Source of the DNA: Sphagnum compactum
Lineage: Eukaryota; Bryophyta; Sphagnopsida; Sphagnales
DNA length: 64,000 nucleotides
Direction of reading: 5' to 3'
Assembly: GCA_965153455.1 (NCBI GenBank)
Contig: OZ234503.1
Location: forward strand, 1,488,001 to 1,552,000
Below are positions 1 to 14,400 of this stretch, piece after piece. Under the pieces are notes generated by a model that saw only the letters and a program-made list of their open reading frames with translations, was not told the DNA's origin and searched no databases. Within the stretch, counting starts at the first letter, position 1; each line of letters opens with the position of its first letter. The position numbers were made by a program, and so were the translations under genes.

Positions 1-1260
1 ACACGTGTCTTTTTCAAACACCAATTATATGATGACACGTGGCAAATTAAGGCCCACCTATTTTAAATTTTAAAATATTAATTAATAAAATTTAAGTCAT
101 CCAATTTATGGTTAATAAAATGTTAACACATGTTGCCTAGGTAGGTAGGTAATTATTAAACCCTATAAGGTAAATAGGCTTATTTAGGTATGTAAGTAGG
201 TTGAACAAACTAGGTTTAAGCTATATAGGTAAAATTAAAATAATTCGATTTTATTTTTAAGATTAACCATTTCATAAAGGTCAAGCTTTATTTATTTACT
301 CATCCCCAATGGCATTTGGCGTTTTTTTATTTCAAAGATATTGCTTCTAATCATATACTGAGCTAAATAAAATTGGAAGCCAAAAGATATGGGATAAAAA
401 ATTCCATTGCAAACTTCATGAACCAACTTAGTTGCACATTAGATGCAACTAATGTATTAGAGTATGGCAGTCAGGGGAGGGTTTTGTTGCTTCTAGTGTC
501 CAAACAAAACTTGAAGCCCTCCTCTTGGTGCATCTAACACACTAAAAATCGTCAAAAATAAATTAGAAATGAGAAAGTTATGGCCCCCCGAAGTAAAGGG
601 GGTCAAAAACTCAGAGAAAAAAACCATTGAACACTACAAAGGCTGATTTTGAAACACCTAGAAAGTTCCTTTTATGTTGTTTTTTTGCTATTAAAGTTCT
701 ATTATGATTTGTAGAACTTCAGATGGCGCTTCTATAACATTTTAAATCGTTTAGAATGAATAAGAAATAAGAAAGTTATGAGGTTTGAAAATAGGAAGGG
801 TCCAAAGAAAAAAAAAAAAAATGTTTTGTAACTTGGAAATTTATTTTTCTTATTTTTCTTCTTGTTAATTTTTCATTACTCCTTTTCTTTTGCACTTCAA
901 AGATGATTGTAAAATATTTCTAATAATTATGATTATTTAATGAAAATATGGTCTTAACATTATTATATAATTTAAACTAGTAATTAGTTTAAGATGTTTG
1001 TGTACTTGTAAGTTAATTTGTGTAGCCTATTTACATTAATATTTTAACATAAATAATAACATTTAATTGATAATTACGAATATTTATTATTAATTGTAAT
1101 TTTATCATATTAATTAATTTTGAATAATGTTTTTGTTTAATCAAATTTACATTTTCTGAAAAAGATTCCAAATAAATTAAAATAAAAAAGTTTTACTTGC
1201 CAAAAAAAAATTAAATATATTTCACAAATAAAATTTAATTAATTGCAATATATATTTGAA

Positions 1261-1690
1261 CCATGGTTTATTTTAGTGTAATTTAATTTAGTATAATTTA
1301 GTTTAACCATAATTGATTTAGCCATTGTTAGTTTTAGTTTAATTTAGTTTAGCCATAAATATTTTAACCTAACTTAATTTAGCCATAATTGGTTTGGCCT
1401 AATTTAATTTAGCCATATTTATTTCATCCTAATTTAATTTAGCTTAATTTATTTTAGCCACAGATAATTTAACCTAATTTAATTTAGCCATAATTAGTTT
1501 GGGCTAGCTTAATTTAGCCATAATTAATATAATTTAATTAATTTTAACCATAAATAATTTAGCCAAACTTAATTTAGCCATAATTATTTTGGCCTAACCT
1601 AATTTAGCCATACTTAATTTAACATAATTTAATTTAACCATAATTAGTTTAGCCTAATACATTTAGCCATGGTTTTTTTAGTTTGGGTTA
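1261..1690. repeat. Degenerate AT-rich tandem repeat
   Basis: A roughly 20-30 base unit reading approximately 'taatttagccataattaa' recurs more than a dozen times with drift ('aatttagccat', 'ttaacctaattt', 'ttggcctaattt'). It has no coding character. It looks like an eroded minisatellite; its origin is unknown. Confidence 0.7.
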
Positions 1691-2661
1691 ATTTAGGTTA
1701 GCTTAAGTTAACATGGGGTTAATCTCAATATTAGAGGCATATAATATCATTATACATAGCCTGTGTAGATATATTAAGTATAATAATTTAAATATGTATA
1801 AGTTTAGGCCATCATTTTTATGACACGTGTCCATGTTGTACACATTTAGTTGCACGTTAGTTGCACACACAATCATATAGTTGAAAAATTATACAATACC
1901 AAATTATAGTTGCAAACATGACCAAGATAGTTGCAAACGACAACCAGTTGCATGCCAGTGGCATAATGACTGGTTGGAAATATCAAGATTTCTAATATTG
2001 AAATCACAATGAAAGAAAAAAAATATGCATGCCCAAACATAGAAAGTTCATTACATGTTCATATGTCAATGACATCAAATGTTGAAATAACCTTGATAAA
2101 ATTGAATTTTGGCCAAAAGGTAATGATGATATGATGTAATATGCAACATGCAATAAATCCTCCTTATTTGCACCAAGACTAAAAACATAAAAAAAACAAG
2201 GAAACAACAAATATCATTGTGAAGCAAGAAATGTTTTTGAATGTTGTCAAAGTGAAAAACAACAATTCATTCTTATATGAAATTGAAATCCATTCAATGT
2301 ATTTGAATTCAATTTGATTGATTTTAAATTAAAATTCACTTCAACTATTGGAATAAGATTCAATTGAATTGAATTCAAATTCAATTAAAGACAGATGGTA
2401 TGCAAATTGGTGGAGAATGTATTCAATATCTTTTTGTGTTCTTATGGTGTGGGAAAAAAAAATACACTAATCTCAAAAAACACCTTTCCATGCCTCTTCA
2501 CTTGGGAATGGGCTAAACAAATTCCAATTTGGGATTGTCCCATGTACCATGATTTGAAGACTTTAACATTGTCTTATGTAAACCAGCTTTGATGAATCAT
2601 CGTCATTGGAATCATTGACTTTGGAATGAATTAAACAAGTTGAAATAACACTCAAATTACT

Positions 2662-2749
2662 AAGTTTTGATGAATATTCACAAGTTGATGTTCAAACTTG
2701 GTTTTCATAGAAAGTTTGAACATCAACTTGTGAGTATTCATCAAAACTT
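2662..2749. repeat. 38-bp near-perfect foldback with 12-nt loop
   Basis: The arm at 2662-2699 is the reverse complement of 2712-2749 with one mismatch in 38 bp, around a loop of about 12 nt. A transcript of either strand would form a long hairpin. Possible origins are a recent inverted duplication, a small foldback element, or a small-RNA precursor. No target site duplication is clear. Confidence 0.8.
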
Positions 2750-4840
2750 ATTCAAACTAACTATTTATTTAAACCCCTTTATTTAATCAAATACATACAA
2801 TATCCACAATATGATATTTTGTCAAAATTCAATCACTATTAGAACCCATTTCCAACATTAATTAACATAACAATTTCATGAATTATTCTCATGTACACTA
2901 GTTATTATCAACAATTGAAATTGAAATTCAAAATGATCATGAAATAACCCAAACACAATTAATAAAAAAAAGAATTACAAATCAACAATACCATCACAAT
3001 CAAGTACATTACATGCAAATTGTTTAAATATATCTTGGAACCCTTTCATGCATATTGGATTTTGATGTCAAATAGTAACATAAAACAATAATGAGTATCA
3101 CCAACATGAAACTGCTTCGAGCACAAAAACCATTTTTGCAAAAAAAGGTTAGAAAAAATAATGATAAATAATGTTTAAGCATAATCTAAATTATACACAA
3201 ATTTTTATCAAAAAAATTGGAGACAAATATGTGGAACTACACTCAAATGCTAGTTAAATTATATTCATTGCGAAAAACTTGGGACATAAAACAAGGTGCA
3301 CAAGATCATGTTACAAGGTCATATGTCAAGTAATGTTGATTATACCAAAAGTAATGGGTTGCTTTAAATCTATTCAAACATACTTTAAAAGTTAGATTGT
3401 GAAAGCTCTATGAAAAGTTTTATAAATCTCACCATCCTAATAAATCATTTAAACAAATTCTAAATATCAATTGAATGGATGAATACATGAATTTTGAAAT
3501 ATACCCTAAATTATTTGGATAATTGTATAGAATATGCATGATCCATTTTAGGTTCAATGGGTGTCATTCACAAGAATGATTTCATGTGGTGTAATGAAAC
3601 AACAATTTGACTGAATTTTGTGTATAACTTTTACCTTAGGTGGTATTAAACCTTGGCAACTAATGCTAATCACCACATGAAATTTGTATTCTAAAATTAT
3701 TCCAATTTTTCATTCTACCAAATTGTTCCATTCACATACAACTAAAAATATTATAGAAAAATCAAAAGTATTGAATTAAATATTCAAACTAAAATCCAAA
3801 ACTTCCAAGCATGGATTGCTACCAAACTCATTAAAAAAAATGAAAGCTTGTAATTGCCTTTTAATCCTAGAATTATTTTTCCATTTAAAAATTAATCTAA
3901 ACCTCAATAGTTTGAAAATGTCCAACTAACCAAAGGGAACTATAAACCTTTCAACTTGAAAAGAAACAATTAGGCAAATTATTTTCAATAGCCCATTATT
4001 ATCTTTTGAACATTGCTAATGTTTGCAAAAACAATTAACATTTTATTATTATGCATGATCACAATGGTGAAAAAAAAGTTATATTATTTCCAATAGTTTA
4101 AAAGAGAGACTAGCTAATGGGTTTACCTAAACTCTTAAACCTTAAACCCTTGGGGAAATCACAACAAAAAGCTTCTAGTCTTTTGTAAGAATGATTTTTT
4201 GTTACATTTAACTCTAGGGATCAAAAGCTTCAATTGTAAGGGGATTAAAAAAAAGACAACAAAGGCCAAAAAAATCATTTCAACCCACAATTTAATAAGA
4301 GTTTCAAAATGTTCAAGATTTTAAAATTGTATACAAAGCCAATTGCACTTGAAGAGCCATAACATTCCCCAAAACTAATACCTACACTTCCAATAAAAAA
4401 AAAATACAACCTAACTGCACCCTAAAAATCCCTAACATTCCTCCAAAACTCAAATAGCGCTAATATGAAATTTAAAAGATTTTCAACTTTGTTTGCGCAC
4501 TAACAAAATTCTTAAGCTAATAATAGGAGGAAACTTAATTAGACCCAAATAAAAAAACTTTGATTCAATACTACTCTTTCATATGGGAATGAACATCTTC
4601 CAATATTTTTGAGATTGTTAATGTACCAATTCATGATATATAATTTGTGAACCATTCTTAACTCATGCTCAAACTTCTTAAAACTATCTAACCACACATG
4701 TGCACATCATACATCAAACAAAAATTAAGATAAAGGCACAATTGATAGATGGGAGGGGAGGCATCAAGAGACAAAAACAACACATGATTCTTCACCCAAT
4801 GGACTACAATGCAATGAGTGTACAAACAATGACATGTTTT

Positions 4841-5040
4841 TTAAGATTCAAAAAGTCGGGCACGGTTTATTGCAGGAGAGGAGGAAATTTTTTTTGAGGC
4901 ATCACTATGATCCTCATGGGCAAAAGTCCATCTCTCGTGTGTTTGATTTGCACGTTCAAGGTCTTGTTTTTCTTGCTTGATTGCTTCAGCTAATAAACTT
5001 CGTCGCTCCATGTAATTAACATGATCAGGGTCATCTGAAT
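4841..5040 (-). CDS. Possible alternative 3' terminal exon of the NHX gene
   Basis: A 66-codon open stretch ends at a stop at 4841-4843 and begins after a good acceptor (acaaaacag, AG at 5042-5041). Its peptide is polar and charged (SDDPDHVNYMERRSLLAEAI, then KQEKQDLERANQTHERW) and looks like real coding sequence with coiled-coil potential. The upstream NHX exon contains a GTAAAA donor at 5525-5524. That donor leaves one base, and this exon supplies the two needed, so the splice is phase-compatible. Without it, the upstream exon runs to its own stop at 5473. I do not recognise the peptide in other NHX proteins, so it could also be an exon of another gene or a remnant. Confidence 0.35.
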
Positions 5041-5472
5041 CTGTTTTGTCACATGTTTTTTTGCACAATTTTTAATGGTCTCAAAAGGTCGAAGAATGTC
5101 ACATATGTGTCGTATCAAAATCAAAAGAAACATTAAGGATATTTACATTTTGGAACATAAATCCTCAATAAACAATGACAATAATATTTTGTAATTTTTC
5201 TTTTTTCCCAACTATACATAGAATCAACAAACTAGATTACAAATATTAATGAAAAAGGTGTTAATGAACATTGCCTTCCTATGATCAAGTTATGAAATGT
5301 TAAGGGCAAATTTAGAATTGATCATGGAGGTTTTGACAAAGGCAAATCAACATATAGTCAATTAACCTTTGATTTTCAATAAGAAAATACAAAAAAAAAA
5401 AAAAAAACAAATGGTTTTTGTCCATGAATTTCATCATCACAATTGCATGCCAATATATATTGTTTCAATCTA

Positions 5473-8400
5473 TTATATCAAGTGAACACCCATTAAATGA
5501 ATCAGATGAAGGTTTTGGTTTTTACTATATGAAGTTGATTGGGGTGTGCAAATTGGGCTGACATTATGTGGGCTTGTATCAGCTGAAGTGCTGATACCAC
5601 TAGTGCTTGATGCAAGGAATGGTCTGATGTATTTTTTGTCTAATCTTGCAAATGTTGTGCTACATCCAAATTTCCAGATAGATACAAAAATGTGGTCACA
5701 TATACATTTAACAAATTTTGCAGTACATTGTGAAGCACTTCTCTTAGTGATGAAAAAATTAGTATGTCTAGGTGTCCAAATTTCAAAAGTTATATAAAAT
5801 TGTGTATGTTTGTATGTTATGTACAATGATGCTTACTCATGTTGAATTTGTCGAAGCTTTTTTGTCAAGAGACGTTTATGTTTGGTGAGACCCAAGTCAT
5901 CATCATCTGGTTGTGCTTCCTCTAGGTCAATTTCTGGTGCCATCTGCGATACACACACACATTGCTCAAATGAATGCTTCAATGGACTAGAACCACATTG
6001 GAGAATAAATTTACCAACCGTCCTGAAATAAACCAACCCATCATTAAAAACTTCATGACCCAACAGATTAACATTGTATGTAAATTAAATAACACATATG
6101 CTAACCTAAATTTCACTATGGATTCATCACTAAAACTTCATGACCCAGTAGATCAACATTGGCTATGACTATAATCGTATTGTATATGTATGCATTAGGT
6201 TCTCTTGGTTTGATTACTATTGGAAATGGGTTCTCTACTCTTATAGTCACAACTAACACTAAGCTTGTGAAATCTACAAAGACACATTTTGAAATGCATT
6301 AGAAATTAATAATTGTACATGCCATATAACATCATAATTAAGATACATAGGAATAATTTATGTTATGAAAATTAAGAAGAAGAAGAAGACAGGTGTGAGA
6401 AAGAATGAAGGTAAATTACATACACTATCAGCTTTTTCTTCTTTTGCTTCGGCTTCCTGTTCCTCCTTAGCCTCCTGGAAATTAACATAAGTGGGAAATC
6501 AAAGAAACCCCATCATCAACAAGGAGCAACTTGAAAAAAGATTCCTTTATAACTATTGGCACCGCATTATGAAGGGATTGATGATGGATGGATTCAAAAC
6601 TCACTTGTGCCTCTAAAGCACTAAACCCTCCCGGACCACGACAGTCAATTTTTAACCACATCAACATCATTGGTGTAGATCCACCAATAAACAAGACCTT
6701 GCAAAAACACATCCCATTACATACATTGTTATTTTGATCGGATGAACACTTGAATGCTTGTTGGATGATGGATTAGTTAATCCAGATGTGTGTATAGATG
6801 CAATGCTCTTACACATGATCAAAAGTCTCTTGGGGGTATTTCACATAGGTAGTGTCCATTATGTGGCATTTTATATTTTCACCAATGGAAGAAGCAATGT
6901 CTTTCAACAAGCCTTTTCAACAACCTACAAGAGTTTGTTTGACATTGTATGTGCAACCATTAATTTGCTAGAAAAATTATATATTGATCATGGGTGAAAG
7001 GTACACGGCGGGCGGGGGTTTTACTGTGAAGATAATGGTGAAAAGAGTGGCAGTCAAAAGAACGCGACCATGGTTATTTGGAAGATCTGTCACTGATTGA
7101 AGTGCTAATGCAAATGCCATAGCTCCCCTAAGGCCTTGAGATCAAAAGGAAAACAAAATTCAACAAAACCATCAAATTAGCAAAACAATTGTAAAGTCTC
7201 TCAATAAGTAGTACCCATGTTCTTAGGAAGAAGGGGTATAAAAATGGCCAAAAGTGGTGAGAAATCATCTTTGGAATATAAAATTCAAGAAAACAAATAA
7301 AATCACTTTGGATGCAACCCCCGCAACTCATTAATAATGCAACTAACAATAGGTATGCATGCTCATGAAGTAGTTAGTGTAGCCAGTCTCTCAATCACAT
7401 GGATTCAATTCACATTTACCTACAACTTCAATATTTCCTAAGGGGAGAAAAAACACAAAATTGATACAAAATTATGGAGAAATACAAAATTGAAGCAAAT
7501 TGCATATGTTGCTATGCGTGGTGCTAAACTAGACGTGGGTTTGGATATATGGGATCAAACAAGACTTTCACTTTGTTTTGGACCCTTTCTTATTCCACAA
7601 ACATAATCTGACATCAGATTGTAAGAACCTCAACCTAAATTGAATGTAAGATTTGATGCATTTAAAGGGGGGACCAACATTATTGCTTACCACTAAAGAA
7701 AATTGCATGTTGTTGTTTTTTGGATATTTGCTTTGGAGGTTCGCGATAATAGTTTATGAGCATTGCACATGGATAAACATTGGCCACCCTGCATGATTCT
7801 AGCACAATTACCTACATAGATTTTGTTTCATGCAGATCTCACCGCGCGGTTAGATGCCTTTGTTATTATCTCATGGGACCATCCAAAAACACCTAGTACC
7901 ACCTATGAGTGAAATTAAATATTGGGTAATGACCGATGGGAGGACCCAGCTAAGGGGCAAGTAGGCCCCTTGTGACCTATGCAGTGACCCAGTTTGGGGA
8001 CCCCATCTGACCAATGGCCATTATGTGACATAATTGACATTTTAGGGGAGATTTTGCAACATCATTAGGGATTTTTGTACATTATTTGCTCGACCTCACA
8101 ATGTTTTATGTGCGAGGTGCATGCATTTGGAACAACAATTGATCCTCATAGGGGTTAAGGTGAAGGGTGGAAATTAAGCATGAATGACAATTATGCCTTA
8201 AACAAGCATACATGAATGGCACCACTTGATGAGTAAAGTGTAGGAAGTTTACTATGGCCCCCGACCCACCCACAAGTGCTATTAGGTATTGATCATAATT
8301 ATTTTATACATGGGTATGGAGGATACCTTGCAATAAGGCAACTGATCTGAAATATGAATAAAATCCACAGATGGCGACAACCTTTAGGGTCAAGGAGACA

Positions 8401-11400
8401 TTATCCCCATGCTTGAAGCTGTTTGTTTATTCGTCAAGTATTCAACACCATAGTTTTCGATGAAGATAACATGTTCAATGGTTAGAGGGGGGGGGGGGGA
8501 TGGGTTTTGGACCCTCTTAGGGCTTTTACCCTAATCCATCTTGGAAAGTCATTCATACTCATCAACATTTTATATCATTTGTTGAATTAATCAATCTACC
8601 ATCCTCCATAGACAAACATGGTTTTTCCTTTACACAACATGATATGGTTCTTTACACAATAGTAGTAGGCTTAGGCTCCTTTGAATAATGTGTGAGGTAA
8701 ATTTTTTGGTTTCATCCATATTGATGTAAAAATTCTTACATCTTATGCTAATGTCATTGAAATGGATGAAACCACAACATTTACATCGCACATTTCTCAA
8801 GAGCCAAACCTTACTACATTGGAAATAAAAACTATATAGTGTTGTATTGGTAGATAAAGTAAAAGAATAAGTTAATTCAAAACTGAAAAAGAAATAAAAA
8901 GATTGGAGATGGGCAAGATACAATTGTAAAAAATGTGAAGCCTATGTTGTGCCAGCTTTGTTGTTCCAAAAATAATGAAACGCCCATGTATATAAATCTG
9001 CATCAACATCATTCTAACAATTCCATTTTTACGATTATGTATGTGGAATGGAACCTAACATAACAAGGTGAAAGATTGCTTTTTTTATGTTTTTAAATAC
9101 AAAACAAGGTAACAAATATGTACAAAACATTTTGTTTGCACCCTACAATAGAATATGACTTAACCAATGTGGCAGCAGGCCTTGACACTTGAATGTGGTG
9201 ACTATGACACATATTAAACACTAATGTCAAGTGTCGATTTTTACATTTTCGTGAAAACTAGGTCTTGGTTTGTCGTAAAGTTGTAAGAATTAGCCTAATT
9301 ATTTTTCTTAAAATTTTTAAGTTTTATGAGAATTGTTCAACACATCAAAAGAATTATTTAAAATTTTCAACTAGTTCTTGCAAACATAAAAACAATCAAA
9401 TATCTCTAACAGTTTTCATAAACCAATTATTGAATTTATTCTTCTCAAACAATGTGGTAAGAATGTGCACTCAAAATATTTTTCAATATAGGACCTTAAT
9501 TTGTCCCATACTTTTTGCCCAAAAGTGTGAGCATGTATTATATATAACTGAGCTAAAGGGATGGTCTTTGCACAATAATGTGTTGGTATAACACATTGGG
9601 GAGCATTGAAAATCATGTAAAACAAAGTGATCCATTGAAATAAAAACATTGAGCTTTGAGATGCACCCACATTGGGATGCGCCCATAACTAATAAATTAT
9701 TATTTTTGCATATTGCTTACCCCTAGAGTGAGAAGCCCTTTAATCCTAGACTTTTAAAACGGAGAATCACCTTTGAGTTGCTCTAATACCTTAGACAGTT
9801 TTCACAATTTTCATTTTTTATTTATTGGATGGTTTTCATTGAAATGAGAACTAACGAGGTGAGTTTCAATGCGGGTTTCACCAACACTGATGTAAAGTGG
9901 TTATATGGTGAGAATTGATTGACCTAAAAATTGAGATGGTGTTCACCTCAAATCTGAGAACCACCCAACACTAATAGACATCACATGTATCACACATATA
10001 TACAAATAGATGAAATCATGAATAACTAAAGACCGATTAAACCCTACCCATTCCCTAGGGTTAACAATTGTTGGATCTCATACAATGTTATATAGTCTGT
10101 AAAACATGTTTTACAAAGTCAGCAAGGCTTGTGAATTAGGTGTCCAGAATCAACCCCTATGTTGAAAACCCAATTTAGCATTAGAATTAAGTGCTTAAAA
10201 GGGGAAAATAAGACCTAACAAACTATCAACATTTATTTCATAGATGTGTCATGATGAATTGTGGCTCCATCAAATGAGACTTATATTTAACATGACTAAT
10301 CGACTATGTGTCACAATGATGTAAAGTAAATTTACAAAATGTTGTCGTGTGTAGTATTTTTTTTCCTAGTGAAATTTCGTCATTTTTCAACAAAGAAATG
10401 CGGAAATTTTTGTTATTCTAGTGTGAATTTGACTAATTTTCTCAAAAAAATTGTTAAATTTCACCAAAACTTTGATGTTAAGAAAAAAAACAAACACACA
10501 CTCATTGTGTGATATTACTAGAAAATACTAGTGCCTAGTAAACTACTTGTGTGCACCAAATCACAAAATCGATACCAGGATATTTTCAGTTATCTTGAGA
10601 GCTTACACAAAGGTTTCAGACAGCTTCGAAAGCATTTGGAAAAAGCTTGTAGTCACTTGTGTAGCTTGCATAGACAAATTGGGCACCGTATAATACTTCA
10701 TTCCCTGGAAACCAATCGTTCTCATTTAATCTTGACTTTTGACTTCTCAATTACTCATTTTAATCAATTGTCAAGTATTTACTATGTAATATTTCTTTTT
10801 CTTAATTATTGATTGTTGAAACACAATTTAAAATATTATTTTTCAAACAATTATTTGCTGTTGAAACCGAATACAATTCAATGTGAACAAACTATAATGT
10901 AAATTTGTTAGTTTCAATGGTGTTGGGTGTCAATCTAGCAACACACACAACATAATCTATATCCACACATGTTAGTAGTCCCTTTACAAGAAACTGAAAG
11001 CATGCAACTACATAGTTCAATGCATCTCACTTGTTGCTGATTTACACTTGAGCTTTTGCTACTGAATTGTTAAAACCCAAATTTTCTGGATTTCGATGTA
11101 AATGGTGAGCATGTTTGTGTTGTCTTACAATTCCAGCAAACAGAATCGCAACAATTCCAGAGAGTTCGAGTCCATCTGCCATCATATAAGCGGCATATGG
11201 GAAAAGAGTCACCAAACATGCCTCCAATGTCGCCAACCTGTAGAAATTCCATTAGCCCACGATCACCAAGTTCCATAGTACCACCACATGTCCACAAATG
11301 TGAAGCAACCATTCATTAATGTGCATTGTGTGTGTTTGTTTTTTTTGGTTATATGAGCATTTTTTAGCATTACTTTGTTAGTCATTTTTGGCAAAAGATT

Positions 11401-14400
11401 GTACCTTTTACAAGAAATTTTATTTTGTTGTTCAACCCATTTTTACTGTGAACAAGGTTGATATTTTTTTTCGTGTTTTCGGGGGTCTCTTTTTAAAGTG
11501 TTTCTAGAGTCTCGTCTTTCATACTTGTGTACACGCTTTTTTATATGTGTGATTTTGTTAGTTTTGAGAATGTTGAGTGTCAATTTAATAGTACAGGACA
11601 ATTCATATATGGATGGATATAGAACTTAAATTGTTTAAATCTCTCTCTCTCTCTCTATTGTAAAAACTCCCATGGGTGAATGCACACCCAAATAGTTCAC
11701 AAGATCGCATGTTAACAAACATTGCTCAATTGGTAATTGTTCAATGATACCCAATAACCAAACAACCAATTGTTAAAACTTGTGGTTGGGGCTTTTAAAC
11801 CTTTGATTTGAAGACATCATTTTTTGTGTTTGGTAATGTGTAATCACTATTGAACATTTTCTTCATCTACTTGACCATAAATGGGGTTTGTCAAAACTAA
11901 AAAAACTTTATGAATCGAATTATTCGGAATAAAGTCCACGTCATTTGGACAAATAAGAGAAATATTTTAAATTGTGCAGGAAGTGTGACATGTGCAATTA
12001 TAGGACATACTTCAATTGCACATGGAAGGATTTGTGTTCAAAAGAGGCAAGACAAATTTTTTTGAACCCCCCTACTTGAGAGATCTTATCTTGTTACTTT
12101 CAAACCCAAATGGAGGTTTGTAAATGGTTGTAGGGGCACTATGTGAAGGGCTACCTAATTACCCTTTGAACCTCCATGATTGAAAATGATGGGAGAATGA
12201 ACACATGCTCTCTAAGAGCTTAAAATGTTCGCTCACCACCATATCTACCCTAGCATGTGTACTCACCCAAGCATTGAAAAAGCACTAAAAAAAAAAGGGG
12301 CCTGGAATCATAGTACCCTTGTTGCTGTAAACCACCATATTTGAACAAAAGTGCACTTCCCACTGCTGCTAACACTCCTACACACACACAAAATCAACAA
12401 CAATGTTTGTGCTTTGCCAGACTTGGGTTTAAAGGAAAAAACACTTAACAAACTTCAAACTGTAAACTTTAATTAAAAAACAGTGGGGCAAGAGATATGG
12501 TGCCAAAAACTAATGTCAAATTGTAATATTATAAGTTTGTTATTTGTCAAAATAAGTACCAGATATTGTACATTGCAAAATGGATGAAATCACACAATTT
12601 ACTTCTTCACACATGTGTCATGAGCCAAGGCCTACTTACTACTATACAAAAAACCATATTATGTTATAATAACTAATGATAATTAGAGAGAGAAAATATA
12701 TAGTAGCCAACCGAAGTTTTGTGTTTTGGAACTTCACCTATCGAGAAAGAACCAACAAAGTTGCCAATAAAATATGTGGCAGCAGAGACAATCCCTGGTT
12801 CACTCACTGAACTTTTGACAAATGAAAGAACCGTTCTGCATATAAATTCAGATATATGCCAATCAAAAGATCAGTATACACAAAAGAACTTGAACAAGCT
12901 GCTGGCTGGCACATCACAAAAAAAGCATTTTTGATCTGCCCGTAATTATATGCACTCATTCATTAGTGTTGGGTGATTATCAGAAACCCTAAACCCTAAA
13001 AACGCATCCGCCCATCTCGGAATTTATCTTAATTATCAATGCTAATTATCTTTAGGTTTGCATGCTTAGACACCCAAATTAAGATCCACCGTCTCCATTA
13101 CATCTACTACATTTGAATTTACTACTAATCGTATATAATTCTGAGTAAAGAAATGCGGAAAGAAAACTCAGGTGTAGTATATATACCTACCTGTACATGA
13201 CTATGGCAACCTGTGTTGTCCTCAAATCCCCGAAGTTGAATCAGTTAGTTAGTTTCCAAATCATTTGTGGCCATTTCACACACTTCTATGGAAGAGTGAG
13301 ATGCAGAAGCTTTTATAACTTGATAAAGTAAGAAGAGTAGCTTAATTAGATTCTAATCTTAATTAGCTAATTAGCCTAACCTAAAGAAGAATTGCATCAC
13401 TTTTGACATTAGCTTTATTAGCTTACATTTCTTTAGTCTCTACTACTGAAAGGGAAGTATTACCGCATCATTGAGGACTGACTCCCCAAACACATATGAG
13501 TAAAGGTCTGGGTCCACTCCCAGCTCCTGCATACGGTTTACTTACTGTCATTTTTCCTTCTTCATAGAGAGAGACATGAATCAATTTCTTCAATACTCAA
13601 TCTCACCGTCACCCTCATCAGAGTTGACAAGGTTTAAAAAAAAAATACTTTTTCAATAAATTAATCCTATTTTGTCAAACTCCGACCTATTTCATTTTGG
13701 ATCCAGAGACACAAGACGATTTATGTATGTCTTAGAGGGTCTCCAGCGGTGCCCTCTTGCAAATTAGAATTGGCTGAAGAAAAGTCAAAACTTGCCCAGT
13801 TGGGAAAGCAAAATGGTTTTGGCCCAGCATTTTTGCACAGTTTGTTTGAGGCTAGTAAAAGGCACAGCAAAGCCTAACACCTGCTATTATTCATTTGGCT
13901 ACATAGTTGGATTGGTCGAGGTGAGTTGCTATTAGTAGTCTCTCTCACCTATTTACAATCCCAGTTTTAGTTTTATGGGTGGGGTTGGAAAAATTAAGTA
14001 AATAATTTAAGCTTGGATGTGAGATATATTTCTGCGGGGTCATATACTGAGCACTGCTGGAGATGAGATGCTTGCAGAGCATCTCCACTCAAATCCAATA
14101 TGTTAGCCTCTATGAGTGAGTGTGTATACCATATCCCAAATATGGTGCAACTTATTTGTATATACCCTCATTATACCAGTTTCAATAGCAGATATAAACC
14201 TGCTTCATACTAGCCAAAAATCAGTCTTGGACCTAGTACAAAAGAGCAAGCTGGTAGGTAGGTTCAAAACTCTACACTAGACCAACACTGATTAATTAAT
14301 TGGTAGTCAAAGATAAGTGGGTTGTTAGTTAGTAGGTAATATAAACAACAACCAAGCTAACCACCTTGATTAGCTACAAAACTGGAACCCAATGAAAATG

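Larger units (their letters stand above)
1..4840. other. AT-rich intergenic region, no gene seen
   Basis: I found no credible coding region here. Open frames are short, biased to Phe/Ile/Lys codons, and match nothing I know. The stretch holds a degenerate tandem repeat at 1261-1690 and a foldback at 2662-2749, both listed separately. The rest is AT-rich sequence with homopolymer runs, as expected for old plant intergenic repeats. Confidence 0.6.

Noticed and set aside
7842-7870. Candidate NHX microexon ending in GCGCG before GTGAGA, which would also supply the conserved Arg
   Set aside because: No in-phase acceptor without a stop was found; the 8346-8327 microexon fits phase, length and family sequence exactly.
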